Shown here: positions 10,189 through 19,300 of the stretch, one piece after another | How the letters are laid out: each line of letters starts with the position of its first letter | Position numbering within the stretch: the stretch's first letter is position 1 | Assembly (NCBI GenBank): GCA_016215645.1 | Contig: JACRIX010000029.1 | Span: 1 to 64,000, forward strand | DNA length: 64,000 bases | Reading direction: 5' to 3' | Source of the DNA: Rhodocyclales bacterium | GTDB lineage: Bacteria > Pseudomonadota > Gammaproteobacteria > Burkholderiales > Rhodocyclaceae | The notes under the pieces: generated by a model | What the model saw: the letters and a program-made list of their open reading frames with translations, nothing else | Told to the model about the DNA's origin: nothing | Databases searched by the model: none | Made by a program: the position numbers and the translations under genes

Positions 10189-10893
10189 ATGCCCATCATG
10201 AAGCCAGCGCCGCGCTGGCTCAAACTCGGGCTGGCGGCGATTTTCGGCCTGCTGCTGCTCTGGCAGTCCTGGTACCTGGGCTGGGTGATCTGGTGGAAAT
10301 GGGCCAACCCCGAAACCACCAGCTTCCAGAGCCAGCGCCTGGCCGAGGCACGCCTGAAAAATCCCAAGGCCGAACTCAAGCGCCAATGGCTACCCTACGC
10401 GAAGATCTCGACCCACCTCAAACGCGCCGTCGTCGCTGCCGAGGACGACAAGTTCATCGACCACGAGGGCTTCGACTGGGAAGGCATCCAGAAGGCCCTG
10501 GAGAAGAACCAGAAGAAAGGCAAGGTGGTGGCCGGCGGCTCGACCATCTCCCAGCAACTGGCGAAGAACCTGCTGTTGTCGCCGACCAAGAGTGTCTTCC
10601 GCAAGGGCGAGGAGGCCATCATCACGGTCTGGATCGAATTGCTCTGGGACAAGCGGCGCATCCTCGAGGTGTACCTCAATGTCGTTGAGTGGGGCGACGG
10701 CATCTTCGGCGCGGAGGCCGCGGCACGGCGCTACTTCGGGGTCTCGGCGACGCAACTCGACGCCGCCCAGGCCGCACGGCTGGCGGTGATGCTGCCCGCC
10801 CCGCGCCGCTATGAACGCAACCCGTATTCCGCCTACATGAACGGCCGCACCGAGCTGATATTTGGGCGCATGGGCGGCGCGGAAGTGCCATGA
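10189..10893 (+). CDS. mtgA: Monofunctional biosynthetic peptidoglycan transglycosylase MtgA
   Basis: Glycosyltransferase-51 enzyme of 234 residues that polymerises lipid II into glycan strands. A single N-terminal membrane anchor (LKLGLAAIFGLLLLWQSWYLGWVIW) is followed by the catalytic motif KRAVVAAEDDKFIDHEGFDW with the essential glutamate, then GGSTISQQLAKNL and RKGEEAIITVWIELLWDKRRILEVYLN. All five family motifs are recognisable. A second ATG at 10198 is also possible. The G-rich tail of the upstream repeat (AAGGGGGGAA) lies where a ribosome-binding site would be, so the repeat probably supplies translation initiation for this gene. Confidence 0.95.
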   Translation: MPIMKPAPRWLKLGLAAIFGLLLLWQSWYLGWVIWWKWANPETTSFQSQRLAEARLKNPKAELKRQWLPYAKISTHLKRAVVAAEDDKFIDHEGFDWEGIQKALEKNQKKGKVVAGGSTISQQLAKNLLLSPTKSVFRKGEEAIITVWIELLWDKRRILEVYLNVVEWGDGIFGAEAAARRYFGVSATQLDAAQAARLAVMLPAPRRYERNPYSAYMNGRTELIFGRMGGAEVP

Positions 10894-10925
10894 CCCACAT
10901 TCAACGCGACTAGAATACGGCGGCC

Positions 10926-12296
10926 ATGTCCGAGATCCTGACGCCTACCGCCGAAGACGACGCCGAAGCGCGCAGCCGCGCCGAGGAGCAGGAAACCCTG
11001 CGCGAGGTCGAGGAACTCGTCCGTCGCCAGGAGTGGGGCGCGCTGCGCACGCGGCTGGAGCCGCTGGCACCGGAATCGGTGGCGCGCATCCTCGACGCCC
11101 TGCCGCCGGACGAGAGCGTCCAGGTCTGGGAACTGCTCGACAAGGAGCAGGGCGATGACGTGCTCGAGGAAATGTCCGACGCCTTGCAGGACTCGCTCGA
11201 CGAGGAGCCCGACGAGGCCCCCGCCGCGACCGGCGGCGACCTGCAGGGCGCTATGCAATCCAGCGAGGCGACACGCAAGCCGGTGATGATCAATGCTTTC
11301 GAGCTGCAGAATGGCCGCCTGCGCCAGATCCAGATCGACAGCCGCGAGGACCTCGCCGCCACGGCACCGATCTGGGTGGACCTGCTGGCGCCGTCGAAAG
11401 AGGAACGGCAGTGGGTGGAGGACATCTTTGGCCTTGAACTGCCCGACGCCGACGACCTGAAGGACCTCGAAGAATCGGCGCGCTTCTATATCGAGGACAG
11501 CGGCGACGTCCATATGCATTCGGACTTCCTGCTGGACAAGGAAGACGAATCGCGCAACGTGCCGGTGGCCTTCGTCCTGCACAACAACATCCTGTTCTCG
11601 ATGCGCGACGAGGAACTGCCGGTATTCCGCCTGCAGCGCCTGCGCGCGCGCATCCAGCCCGGCTACGTCACCGACGGCAAGGACGTGCTGCTCGACCTCT
11701 ACGATGCCGACGTCGAGTACTCGGCGGACGCGCTGGAGGACATCTACGCCGAGCTGGAAAAAGTCAGTCGCACGGTGCTGACGCCGCAGGTCACCGACGA
11801 TGAAGCCGCCGAAATCCTCTCCGACATCGCCAAGGAGGAGGACCTCAACGGGCGCATCCGGCGCAACGTTCTCGATACACGGCGAGCGCTGTCCTTCCTG
11901 ATGCGCAGCCGGCTGATGACGACCGAACAGCATGACGATGCACGGCAGATCCTGCGCGACATCGATTCGCTGGACGGCCACACGTCCTTCCTCTTCGGCA
12001 AGATCAACTTCCTGATGGACGCCACGGTCGGCTTCATCAACATCAACCAGAACAAGCGCGTGTCCAAGCTGACCACCATCAGCGTGGTGTTCGTCCCGCT
12101 CAACATCATTGCCGGCATCGGCGGCATGAGCGAATTCTCGATGATGACCCAGGGCATCCCCTGGCCGCTGGCCTATACCGCCTTCATTGTCGCCATGGGC
12201 CTCTTCGGCTGGGGCACCTATGTCAGCCTGCGCTGGCTCGAAACGCGCAAGGCGCGAAAGCTTTTGGCCGCCAACCGCGCGCGGCGCGAGGCCTGA
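10926..12296 (+). CDS. corA: CorA-type divalent cation transporter with MgtE-N-like N-terminus
   Basis: Protein of 456 residues. Residues about 20-95 (EVEELVRRQEWGALRTRLEPLAPESVARILDALPPDESVQVWELLD) resemble the regulatory MgtE N-domain. The rest is a CorA fold: an acidic cytoplasmic domain, a long helix, and two C-terminal membrane segments. The pore signature normally read as GMN is GMS here (GIGGMSEFSMMTQGIPWPLAY, residues 400-402). It probably moves magnesium or another divalent metal, but the changed pore residue leaves selectivity open. It starts 32 bases after mtgA and converges on gdx. Confidence 0.88.
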   Translation: MSEILTPTAEDDAEARSRAEEQETLREVEELVRRQEWGALRTRLEPLAPESVARILDALPPDESVQVWELLDKEQGDDVLEEMSDALQDSLDEEPDEAPAATGGDLQGAMQSSEATRKPVMINAFELQNGRLRQIQIDSREDLAATAPIWVDLLAPSKEERQWVEDIFGLELPDADDLKDLEESARFYIEDSGDVHMHSDFLLDKEDESRNVPVAFVLHNNILFSMRDEELPVFRLQRLRARIQPGYVTDGKDVLLDLYDADVEYSADALEDIYAELEKVSRTVLTPQVTDDEAAEILSDIAKEEDLNGRIRRNVLDTRRALSFLMRSRLMTTEQHDDARQILRDIDSLDGHTSFLFGKINFLMDATVGFININQNKRVSKLTTISVVFVPLNIIAGIGGMSEFSMMTQGIPWPLAYTAFIVAMGLFGWGTYVSLRWLETRKARKLLAANRARREA

Positions 12297-12306
12297 GGAA
12301 GCTTGC

Positions 12307-12645
12307 CTACTTCGTCACCAGCTTGAGGCCAAGGATCCCGGCCACGATCAGGCCGATGCACACCAGCCGCGCTACCTCGCGCGATTCATTGAACAGGACC
12401 ATGCCGAGGATCGCCGTACCGACAGCGCCGACTCCGGTCCATACGGCGTAGGCGGTACCCACCGGCAGCGTCTTCAGCGCCCAGGCGAGCAGGATCACCG
12501 AAGCCGCCATCGCCGCCAGCGTCCATGCACTCGGGATCAGCCGCGTGAAGCCCTCGGTGTACTTGAGGCCGATGGCCCAGGCGATTTCGCAGAGGCCGGC
12601 GACCAGCAGCACTGCCCAGGCGGCGGCGGGGTTGAGTGCCGGCAT
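12307..12645 (-). CDS. gdx: Gdx/SugE-type small multidrug resistance protein (guanidinium exporter)
   Basis: Four-helix inner-membrane protein of about 112 residues. The first helix carries [21 protein letters not shown], with the central glutamate and the Trp/Gly-Leu-Lys pattern of the SugE/Gdx subgroup rather than EmrE. It then reads [22 protein letters not shown] and ends in GLKLVTK. Members of this subgroup export guanidinium with proton antiport. The ATG at 12645 is preferred over a TTG three bases upstream. The whole gap to the hemL stop (12646-12673) is repeat sequence, so gdx may be read from the hemL transcript. Confidence 0.92.
   Translation of the reverse strand: MPALNPAAAWAVLLVAGLCEIAWAIGLKYTEGFTRLIPSAWTLAAMAASVILLAWALKTLPVGTAYAVWTGVGAVGTAILGMVLFNESREVARLVCIGLIVAGILGLKLVTK
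12410..12435 (-). repeat. GTCGGCGCTG repeat-like segment, copy 3 (inside gdx)
   Basis: The segment matches core and distal blocks with normal spacing, but it encodes GVGAVGTAI, which is strongly conserved in all SMR proteins. The match may therefore be chance or the protein may constrain it. It lies about 240 bases from the next copy. Confidence 0.45.
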
Positions 12646-12646
12646 C

Positions 12647-12676
12647 AAATCGCCGTACCGTCAGCGCCGACTCTTA
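12647..12676 (-). repeat. Dispersed GTCGGCGCTG repeat, copy 4 (hemL stop to gdx start)
   Basis: On the minus strand the element begins with the hemL stop codon TAA, continues GAGTCGGCGCTG and ACGGTACGGCGATTT, and ends just before the gdx start. It is nearly identical to copy 8 at the end of the biotin carboxylase gene 24 kb away. Confidence 0.85.
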
Positions 12677-13951
12677 GCCGCGGGCGAAGATCGCGTCGGC
12701 CGCCGCCACCGTGGCGGCAATGTCGGCGTCGCTGTGGGCGGCGGAAACGAAGCCGGCCTCGAAGGCCGAGGGCGCCAGATACACGCCGGCATCCAGCATG
12801 GCGTGGAAGAAGCGATTGAAAGCCTCCTTGTCCGACGCCATCACTTCGGCATAGGAGGTCGGCGGCGTAGCGGCGAAATACACGCCGAACATGCCGCCCA
12901 CCGACTGCGCGCTGAACTTCACGCCGTGCTTCTGCGCCGCGCCGACGAGCCCATCGACCAGCGCCTTGGTGCGGGCCGTGAGGGCTTCGTAGAAACCGGG
13001 CGCCGCAATCTTCCTCAGCGTCACCAGCCCCGCCGCCACCGACAGCGGATTGCCCGAGAGGGTGCCGGCCTGATATACCGGTCCCAGCGGCGCGATCTGT
13101 TCCATGATCTCGCGGCGGCCGCCAAAGGCACCCAGCGGCATGCCGCCGCCGACTACCTTGCCGAAAGTCGACAGATCCGGCGTGATGCCGTACAAGCCCT
13201 GTGCCGACCCCGGGCCGACGCGAAAGCCGGTCATCACTTCGTCGAAGATCAATACCGCGCCGTACCGGGTGCACAGCTCGCGCATGGCGGCGAGAAACTC
13301 GGGTTTGGGTGCGATCAGGTTCATGTTGCCGGCCACCGGTTCGACGATCACGCAGGCGATGGTCTTGCCGTGTTGGGCGAAGGCGTCCGTCAGGCCCTGC
13401 GCGTCGTTGTAGTCGAGCACCAGGGTGTGCTGCGCCAGATCGGCGGGCACCCCCGCCGAGGACGGATTGCCGAAGGTCAGCAGGCCCGAGCCGGCCTTGA
13501 CCAGCAGGCTGTCGCCGTGGCCGTGGTAGCAACCCTCGAACTTGACGATCCTGTCGCGGCCGGTGAAGCCACGGGCGAGCCGGATCGCGCTCATCGTCGC
13601 CTCGGTGCCGGAGGACACCAGGCGCACCATGTCCATGCTCGGCACGCGCTGAACAAGGAGTTCGGCCAGTTCGATCTCGGCTTCGGTCGGCGCGCCGAAG
13701 GAAAGGCCTTTCGCCGCCGCCTGCTGCACCGCTGCCACCGTATCCGGGTCGGCATGGCCGAGGATCAGCGGCCCCCAGGAACCGACGTAGTCGAGGTAAG
13801 CCTTGCCGTCGGCATCCCAGACTCGCGAGCCATCGCCACGGGTGAAGAAGCGCGGCGCGCCGCCGACCGAGCGAAAAGCGCGGACAGGCGAATTGACGCC
13901 ACCGGGGATGGTTTTCTGGGCGCGGGAAAACAGTTCTTCGTTGCGTGACAT
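12674..13951 (-). CDS. hemL: Glutamate-1-semialdehyde 2,1-aminomutase HemL
   Basis: PLP enzyme of 425 residues that converts glutamate-1-semialdehyde to 5-aminolevulinate in the C5 route to tetrapyrroles. The protein opens with [25 protein letters not shown]. It contains the substrate and cofactor segments [16 protein letters not shown] and [16 protein letters not shown], then FDEVMTGFR and the PLP-lysine motif [18 protein letters not shown]. Length is normal. It is the third gene of a thiD-thiE-hemL run on the minus strand, separated from thiE by 60 bases. Confidence 0.97.
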   Translation of the reverse strand: MSRNEELFSRAQKTIPGGVNSPVRAFRSVGGAPRFFTRGDGSRVWDADGKAYLDYVGSWGPLILGHADPDTVAAVQQAAAKGLSFGAPTEAEIELAELLVQRVPSMDMVRLVSSGTEATMSAIRLARGFTGRDRIVKFEGCYHGHGDSLLVKAGSGLLTFGNPSSAGVPADLAQHTLVLDYNDAQGLTDAFAQHGKTIACVIVEPVAGNMNLIAPKPEFLAAMRELCTRYGAVLIFDEVMTGFRVGPGSAQGLYGITPDLSTFGKVVGGGMPLGAFGGRREIMEQIAPLGPVYQAGTLSGNPLSVAAGLVTLRKIAAPGFYEALTARTKALVDGLVGAAQKHGVKFSAQSVGGMFGVYFAATPPTSYAEVMASDKEAFNRFFHAMLDAGVYLAPSAFEAGFVSAAHSDADIAATVAAADAIFARG

Positions 13952-14011
13952 GGTCGGCTCGTCTTTCGATTCAGGAAATGGCGGCCTTGCCGCCAGCGAA
14001 ACGGCGCCGCC

Positions 14012-14677
14012 TCACTTCGCGGCGGCAAAAAGATTCTGGTAGGCCTCGGCGCGCGCCTTGATGTCCATGGCGTCGAACAGGTCGCTGACCACGGCCAGCA
14101 TGTCGGCGCCAGCGGCGATCAACTGCGGGGCGTTCTCCAGCGTAACGCCGCCGATGGCGGCCACCGGCAGGCCAAGGCGGCGCGCCTGGCCGAGAATTTC
14201 CAGTGGGGCGCGAGTGGTGTCGGGCTTGGTTCGCGACGGAAACATGCTGCCAAACGCGATGTAATCGGCACCGGCCTTGGCTGCCTCCTCGCCCAGGGCC
14301 AGGTCGTCGTAACAGGAAACGCCAAGGATGCGTTTGGGACCGAGCGCCTCGCGGGCTGCCAGCAGCGATCCCCCGGGGGCATCGCCGCGGCCGACGTGGG
14401 CGCCGTCGGCGCCGATCTCGACGGCCAGCCAGACGTCGTCATTGATGATCAGCCGGGCGCCGGCACCACGGCAGATGCGCAGCATTTCTGCCGCCTGGGC
14501 GCGACGCAACGGTCGCGGCGCCGCCTTGTTGCGGTACTGAACGAAGGGAGCGCCACCGTCGAGCGCGGCCTTGACCAGCGCCGACAGGCGCGGCAACAGC
14601 ATGTCATCGACGGTAACCGCACACAGACCGCTAAGCTTCAACGTAGCCCCCCATTGCCTGATTCGCGCGCCGTTCAA
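14012..14677 (-). CDS. thiE: Thiamine-phosphate synthase ThiE
   Basis: TIM-barrel enzyme of 221 residues that joins hydroxymethylpyrimidine pyrophosphate and the thiazole phosphate to give thiamine phosphate. Diagnostic segments are PFVQYRNKAAPRPLRRAQA for the pyrimidine site, LIINDDVWLAVEIGADGAHVGRGD for the phosphate and magnesium site, GVSCYDD, ADYIAFGSMFPSRTK, and VAAIGGVTLENAPQLIAAGADMLAVVSDLF at the end. The start overlaps the thiD stop by four bases, so translation of the two is probably coupled. Confidence 0.96.
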   Translation of the reverse strand: MNGARIRQWGATLKLSGLCAVTVDDMLLPRLSALVKAALDGGAPFVQYRNKAAPRPLRRAQAAEMLRICRGAGARLIINDDVWLAVEIGADGAHVGRGDAPGGSLLAAREALGPKRILGVSCYDDLALGEEAAKAGADYIAFGSMFPSRTKPDTTRAPLEILGQARRLGLPVAAIGGVTLENAPQLIAAGADMLAVVSDLFDAMDIKARAEAYQNLFAAAK

Positions 14678-15534
14678 CTGTCCACGGCATCGTGATCTTC
14701 GCCCCTGGACCAGAATAGCCTATCCGGTATGAATTGTCCCATGCCCGGCCGGTATCCGGCCGCCAGCGTGCGCCAGGTGTACTCCTGCCCCCCACGCACC
14801 GCCTCGGCCATGTCCGCGCCACAGGCGAGATAGGCGGCGACGGCCGAGGCCAGCGTACAGCCTGAACCATGGTAACTGCCGGGCAGACGGTCCCAACGGT
14901 CGGTCCGGAGTACCCCATGGCTGCCGTAGAGTGTATTCACCACCTGCGGCGTACCCTCGTGGGTCCCGGTTACCAGTACGTGCTCGCAGCCGGCATCGAT
15001 CAGGCCATGGGCGCAGTCCGCCAGGCTGGAACCGCCGCGTCTGCCCTCGTCTCCGACACCAAGTTGCTGCGCCAGCCGGCGGGCTTCCAGGCTGTTCGGC
15101 GTGATCAGCGTGGTTTGCGGCAGCAGCAGACCGATCATGGCCTCGATCATTTCCTCGTCGGCGAACTGGTCGCCACGGCCGGACGCCAGCACGGGATCAA
15201 GCACCAGGGGAATGTCCGGATAGTCGGCCACCACCTCCGCAATCGCCGCAATCACCTCGACACTGCCCAGCATTCCCATCTTGAAGGCGGCCACCGGCAT
15301 ATCCTCGAGCAGTGCCCGAGCCTGGTCGGCCACCCAGCCGGGATCCATCGGCAGCACTCCCTCGACCCCCGTTGTGTCCTGCACGGTAATCGCCGTCAAA
15401 ACCGAAAGCGGATGGCAGCCGAGGCTGGCCAAGGTCAGGAGGTCGGCCTGGATGCCCGCCCCCCCCGTCGGATCGGAGGCAGCGAAGCTGAGGACCGCGG
15501 GTGGCGCGGGTCGGGTCGGGACGGCAGGGCTCAT
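14674..15534 (-). CDS. thiD: Hydroxymethylpyrimidine/phosphomethylpyrimidine kinase ThiD
   Basis: Ribokinase-fold kinase of 286 residues that phosphorylates hydroxymethylpyrimidine twice for thiamine synthesis. The N-terminus carries VLSFAASDPTGGAGIQADL and the substrate segment SVLTAITVQDT. Later blocks are AFKMGMLGS, VLDPVLASGRGD, TLITPNSLEARRL, VLVTGTHEG and the anion-hole motif GSYHGSGCTLASAVAAYLA with the catalytic cysteine-bearing loop. It is the first gene of a minus-strand run with thiE and hemL; its promoter must lie in the 338-base divergent region shared with pilG. Confidence 0.96.
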   Translation of the reverse strand: MSPAVPTRPAPPAVLSFAASDPTGGAGIQADLLTLASLGCHPLSVLTAITVQDTTGVEGVLPMDPGWVADQARALLEDMPVAAFKMGMLGSVEVIAAIAEVVADYPDIPLVLDPVLASGRGDQFADEEMIEAMIGLLLPQTTLITPNSLEARRLAQQLGVGDEGRRGGSSLADCAHGLIDAGCEHVLVTGTHEGTPQVVNTLYGSHGVLRTDRWDRLPGSYHGSGCTLASAVAAYLACGADMAEAVRGGQEYTWRTLAAGYRPGMGQFIPDRLFWSRGEDHDAVDS

Positions 15535-15612
15535 CGGGCTCGGAAGCGTTCCGGCAAGGATTTGGCGGGAGGGATGTGAATTTTAGCCCAAGGGCCGGCC
15601 GCGCCCGGATGC

Positions 15613-15645
15613 GATCCGTGCCGTACTGGACATCCGGCACGGATC
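15613..15645. promoter_or_regulatory. 11-bp inverted repeat (candidate operator or RNA hairpin)
   Basis: Arms GATCCGTGCCG (15613-15623) and CGGCACGGATC (15635-15645) are exact reverse complements around an 11-base spacer. No T-run follows on either strand, so a terminator is unlikely. Its position 79 bases upstream of thiD suggests a protein site or a leader hairpin. Confidence 0.55.
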
Positions 15646-15695
15646 AAAATTCCCAACACCGACGTCTATCGCTCCTGCAATATGCGCAGGGAGTG

Positions 15696-15724
15696 CTTTG
15701 CAACGGCAAAAATCTAAGTATGAT
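15696..15724 (+). promoter_or_regulatory. Candidate promoter for the pilGHIJL cluster
   Basis: TATGAT at 15719-15724 looks like a -10 box. Upstream, CTTTGC gives 17-base spacing and TTGCAA gives 15-base spacing. It is followed by about 150 bases of untranslated sequence before pilG. Sequence-based guess only. Confidence 0.35.
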
Positions 15725-15872
15725 TACAACTTGCGGCACTTAGCTGAAGAACATTGGCAACATAAGGCGAGGGGAAAGTGGCGGCACCTGCCATTGCGGA
15801 AAGCAATGACAAAGGCACCCCGATTCCATTTACATACCCGGGGTTTCAACCGCGGATCCGGCTTGGAGTAAT

Positions 15873-16265
15873 GTGAGCGAAACACCAAAGCTCTCCGGCA
15901 TCAAGGTGATGGTGATCGACGATTCGAACACCATCCGCAAGACCGCCGAGATATTTCTGCTGCAGGCCGGCGCCCAGGTGGTGCTGGCGGAAGATGGCTT
16001 CGATGCGCTGGCAAAGATCAACGATCACCAGCCGCATGTGGTTTTTTGCGACATCCTGATGCCGCGGCTCGATGGCTACCAGACTTGTGCACTGATCAAG
16101 AAGAATCCCAAGTTCGCTGCCACGCCGGTGATCATGCTGTCGTCGAAGGACGGTCTGTTCGACCGGGCTCGCGGACGCATGGTCGGCTCCGACGAATACC
16201 TGACCAAGCCATTCACCAAGGACAGCCTGCTCAAAACCGTTGCCGACCACGCCGGCGGCAGTTGA
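15873..16265 (+). CDS. pilG: PilG-type response regulator of the twitching chemosensory system
   Basis: Single receiver domain of 130 residues. It has the acidic pair VMVIDDSNTIRK, the phospho-acceptor aspartate in VVFCDILMPRLDGYQ, the switch serine in IMLSSKDGLFD, and the conserved lysine in EYLTKPFTKD. In Pseudomonas-type systems PilG works downstream of the PilJ receptor and ChpA/PilL kinase to drive pilus extension. The GTG start is backed by GGAG eight bases upstream; an ATG two bases earlier is followed at once by a stop. It is the first gene of a five-gene cluster. Confidence 0.93.
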   Translation: MSETPKLSGIKVMVIDDSNTIRKTAEIFLLQAGAQVVLAEDGFDALAKINDHQPHVVFCDILMPRLDGYQTCALIKKNPKFAATPVIMLSSKDGLFDRARGRMVGSDEYLTKPFTKDSLLKTVADHAGGS

Positions 16266-16293
16266 ACGTTTTCCAGTTTGCGAGGTAATAGCC

Positions 16294-16659
16294 ATGCCCA
16301 TCAAGAACGTACTGATCGTCGACGACTCTCCCACCGAACGCCACATCCTGACCGAGCTTCTCAGTAGTGCCGGCTATCAGGTGACCACCGCCGAAAGCGG
16401 CGATGAGGGCATAGCCCGCGCCAAGCAGATCAAGCCCGACCTGATCCTGATGGATGTCGTGATGCCTGGCACCAACGGCTTCCAGGCCACCCGTGCGCTG
16501 TCCAAGGACGACGCCACCAAAGACATTCCGGTAATCATGTGCACCACCAAGAATCAGGAAACCGACAAGCTCTGGGGCATGCGCCAGGGTGCGCAGGACT
16601 ACGTCACCAAGCCGGTCGATGGCCCGGCACTGCTGGCCAAGATCGCGGCGCTCGGCTGA
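16294..16659 (+). CDS. pilH: PilH-type response regulator of the twitching chemosensory system
   Basis: Single receiver domain of 121 residues. The acidic pair lies in [12 protein letters not shown], the phospho-acceptor aspartate in [18 protein letters not shown], the switch threonine in [12 protein letters not shown], and the lysine in DYVTKPVDG. In known systems PilH is linked to pilus retraction and opposes PilG. The ATG at 16294 fits the usual short N-terminus better than the upstream in-frame start at 16240, which lies inside pilG. Confidence 0.93.
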   Translation: MPIKNVLIVDDSPTERHILTELLSSAGYQVTTAESGDEGIARAKQIKPDLILMDVVMPGTNGFQATRALSKDDATKDIPVIMCTTKNQETDKLWGMRQGAQDYVTKPVDGPALLAKIAALG

Positions 16660-16668
16660 TCCGGAACT

Positions 16669-17211
16669 ATGGCGAAACGCATCAGCCTGCGCGAGTTCCA
16701 GCAGAACCTGTCCGAGCGGCTGGTTTCTGCCCGGCGTGGCGAGGGCGGCAATGCCCTCCTCGGCATTGAATCCGGCGCCGATGAGCTCCCGGGTGGCAGC
16801 CGCTGGCTGATTGACCTTGCCGATTCGGGCGAAGTGACGCCGCTGCCGGAGCTCACCCCGGCGCCGCTGACACGGCCCTGGTTTGCGGGCATCGCCAACA
16901 TCCGCGGCGTGCTGTACAGCGTGGTCGATTTCGCCGCCTGGCGCGGCGGCGCGCCGACGCCGATCAACGCCCAATCACGGCTCCTGCTGATCGGCGCACG
17001 ACAAGGTGTCAACAGCGCGCTGCTGGTGCGGCGCGCCCTCGGCCTGCGCCCGCAACTCGAAATGCGAGCCACCGGCGATGTCCGCACCGGCCTCGGAGAA
17101 ACGGCGCCCTGGCTGGGCGGCCGGTTCAAGGATGCACAGGATGTCATCTGGACCCAGTTGCGGATTCCCGCGCTGTTGGCCGACCCACGCTACCTAGATA
17201 TTGCGCTCTGA
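16669..17211 (+). CDS. pilI: PilI-type CheW-like coupling protein
   Basis: CheW-domain protein of 180 residues that should link the PilJ receptor to the ChpA/PilL kinase. It begins with KRISLREFQQNLSERL, typical of PilI, and the CheW core includes GIANIRGVLYSVVDFAAW and LLLIGARQGVNSALLVRRALGLR. It starts nine bases after pilH and is followed by pilJ after 21 bases with a strong GAGGAAAG ribosome site. No PilK methyltransferase or methylesterase gene is present in the cluster here. Confidence 0.92.
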   Translation: MAKRISLREFQQNLSERLVSARRGEGGNALLGIESGADELPGGSRWLIDLADSGEVTPLPELTPAPLTRPWFAGIANIRGVLYSVVDFAAWRGGAPTPINAQSRLLLIGARQGVNSALLVRRALGLRPQLEMRATGDVRTGLGETAPWLGGRFKDAQDVIWTQLRIPALLADPRYLDIAL

Positions 17212-17232
17212 GCGCACCGGAGAGGAAAGACC

Positions 17233-19269
17233 ATGGCCTTCAAGCTTCCCTTCAAGCTACCCAGCTTCGATCGCCGCAAATCCAGGGGTCCGGCCGCCAG
17301 TGGCGGCCCCGCCCCGGTGATCGACCGACGCGGCACGGGCAAGCTTCCGGTCATCGGCCAACTCGGCATCGAAACGCAGTTTCGCGTCCTGGGTAGCGTC
17401 TTCCTGATCAGCCTGCTGATCTCCATTGCGGCAATCTTCATGCAGGTTCAAGCCACGGCGCGTGGCACCACCTTCCTCTCGGTCGCGAGCCACATCGCGC
17501 CGCTGACGCACCAGATCCCGAAGGCCGCCCTGGCCGCCATGGAAGGTCAAAAGGATGGCTTCTCGGAGTTGCGCGACGCTCGCGATTCCTTCGGCAAGCT
17601 GCTGGAAAGCCTGCTCGAAGGTGGCGAGGTCAAGGGCATCAAGGTCGCGGCGACCAGTCCGGAAGCACGTCCGGCACTGGATGCCCTGCGCGAAGCCTGG
17701 GTGAAACAGAACGATGCCATCAACCTGGTGTTGGCGAATGAAAACCGCCTCACCACGATCAACCGCCTCGCCGTCGAGGCGGCGATCCGCGGCCATGCCA
17801 TGACCGAAGCCGCAGAAGCGGCCGGCGGCAGGCTACCGCTGCTGACCGAACGCATTCTGCATGCCGCACACCAATTGGCCTGGTCCCCCGGTTTCGACGA
17901 AACCGTCGCCGCACAACTGGCCAAGGACATCCCCGCGGCACAGGAACTGGCAGCACCAGACACACCGCTCGGACTGGGCCTGAAGGCGATGATGGCGGCA
18001 GTTCCGGCGTTGACCGGCGAACTCAAACCGCTGGTGCAGGCACGCAAGACCGGCTCGGGTTTGCAGAATGGCTTCCGCACCATGGCGGGCCACGCCGACG
18101 CCCTGGTCAACGCCTACGAAAAGGAAATCGCCGAACAGGACTTCTCCTCCTTCTCCGCCGCCATCTTCGGCTCCATCGCCCTGCTGATGCTGGTGCTGAT
18201 GGTCAAGGCCTTCAACGATGAAGGCGTGCGACGCAGCGGCGAAGCCGAGCAGCAGCGGCGCATTGCCGAGGCGGAAAAGGACGCCACCCAGGGCGCCATT
18301 CTGCGTCTGATGAATGAAATGGGCGATCTGGCCGACGGTGACCTCACCGTACGCGCCACGGTATCGGAAGACATCACCGGCGCCATCGCCGACTCGGTGA
18401 ACTACACGATTGAAGAACTCGCGGTGCTGGTGCGCGGCATCAACGACGCTGCCGAGCGCGTCACCAGCGCCTCGAGCTCCGCACAGAGCACCTCGAACGA
18501 ACTGCTCGCCGCCACCAAGGTGCAATCCGAAGAGATCATGGCGGCGAACGCCACCGTTCTCGACATGGCAAAGTCGATGGAAGCCGTGTCGTCTTCCGCG
18601 CTCGAATCCGCCCGGGTGGCGAACGCCTCTCTGGACGCGGCGCGCAAGGGCTCGTCGGCGGTGTCAAACTCGATCTCGGGCATGAACGAAATCCGCACCC
18701 AGATCCAGGAAACCTCGAAGCGGATCAAGCGCCTCGGCGAATCCTCGCAGGAGATCGGCGAAATCGTGGAACTGATTTCGGACATTACCGAGCAAACCAA
18801 CGTGCTGGCCTTGAATGCCGCCATCCAGGCGGCGTCCGCGGGCGAAGCCGGCCGCGGCTTCTCCGTGGTTGCGGAGGAAGTGCAACGACTGGCCGAACGC
18901 TCCGGCGAGGCGACGAAGCAGATCGCCGCCATTGTCAAGACGATTCAGACCGACACGCACGACGCCGTCGCCGCCATGGAACACTCGACCCAGGGGGTGG
19001 TGGAAGGCGCCAAGCTGTCCGATGCCGCCGGCCAGGCGCTGAATGAAATCTCCAGTGTGTCGCAGGATCTGGCGCGGCTGATTCAGAAGATCTCGACCGA
19101 CACGCAATCACAGGCCGACATCGCCACCAAGGTGGCGGCCTCGATGCAGGACATTCTGCGCATTACCGGCCAGACGACCACCAGCACGCAACAGACCGCC
19201 GTATCGATTGGCGAGCTCACGGAACTCGCGGCCGAGCTGAAGGGCTCGGTCTCGGGCTTCAAGGTTTGA
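17233..19269 (+). CDS. pilJ: PilJ-type methyl-accepting chemotaxis protein
   Basis: Chemoreceptor of 678 residues. A cytoplasmic N-terminal stretch of about 55 residues precedes the first membrane segment ([19 protein letters not shown]). A periplasmic PilJ-type sensor domain follows, then a second membrane segment near residue 300 ([16 protein letters not shown]). The cytoplasmic half has the signalling tip [42 protein letters not shown], cut here only for description, with the hallmark tip glutamate and long coiled coils either side. It should sense a surface or pilin signal and feed the kinase encoded next. Confidence 0.94.
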   Translation: MAFKLPFKLPSFDRRKSRGPAASGGPAPVIDRRGTGKLPVIGQLGIETQFRVLGSVFLISLLISIAAIFMQVQATARGTTFLSVASHIAPLTHQIPKAALAAMEGQKDGFSELRDARDSFGKLLESLLEGGEVKGIKVAATSPEARPALDALREAWVKQNDAINLVLANENRLTTINRLAVEAAIRGHAMTEAAEAAGGRLPLLTERILHAAHQLAWSPGFDETVAAQLAKDIPAAQELAAPDTPLGLGLKAMMAAVPALTGELKPLVQARKTGSGLQNGFRTMAGHADALVNAYEKEIAEQDFSSFSAAIFGSIALLMLVLMVKAFNDEGVRRSGEAEQQRRIAEAEKDATQGAILRLMNEMGDLADGDLTVRATVSEDITGAIADSVNYTIEELAVLVRGINDAAERVTSASSSAQSTSNELLAATKVQSEEIMAANATVLDMAKSMEAVSSSALESARVANASLDAARKGSSAVSNSISGMNEIRTQIQETSKRIKRLGESSQEIGEIVELISDITEQTNVLALNAAIQAASAGEAGRGFSVVAEEVQRLAERSGEATKQIAAIVKTIQTDTHDAVAAMEHSTQGVVEGAKLSDAAGQALNEISSVSQDLARLIQKISTDTQSQADIATKVAASMQDILRITGQTTTSTQQTAVSIGELTELAAELKGSVSGFKV

Positions 19270-19300
19270 CAGACCGGACAGACAACGACCAATAGCCGTC

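Larger units (their letters stand above)
15535..15872. other. 338-base divergent intergenic region between thiD and pilG
   Basis: No credible gene was found here. It holds an 11-bp inverted repeat and an AT-richer stretch with a promoter-like pair, both listed separately, and a GGAG ribosome site just before the GTG start of pilG. I looked for a thiamine riboswitch on the thiD side and saw no convincing one. Confidence 0.6.

Noticed and set aside
15535-15872. Thiamine riboswitch upstream of thiD
   Set aside because: I looked for the conserved CTGAGA-type and GGTAAC-type blocks on the minus strand and found no convincing pair.
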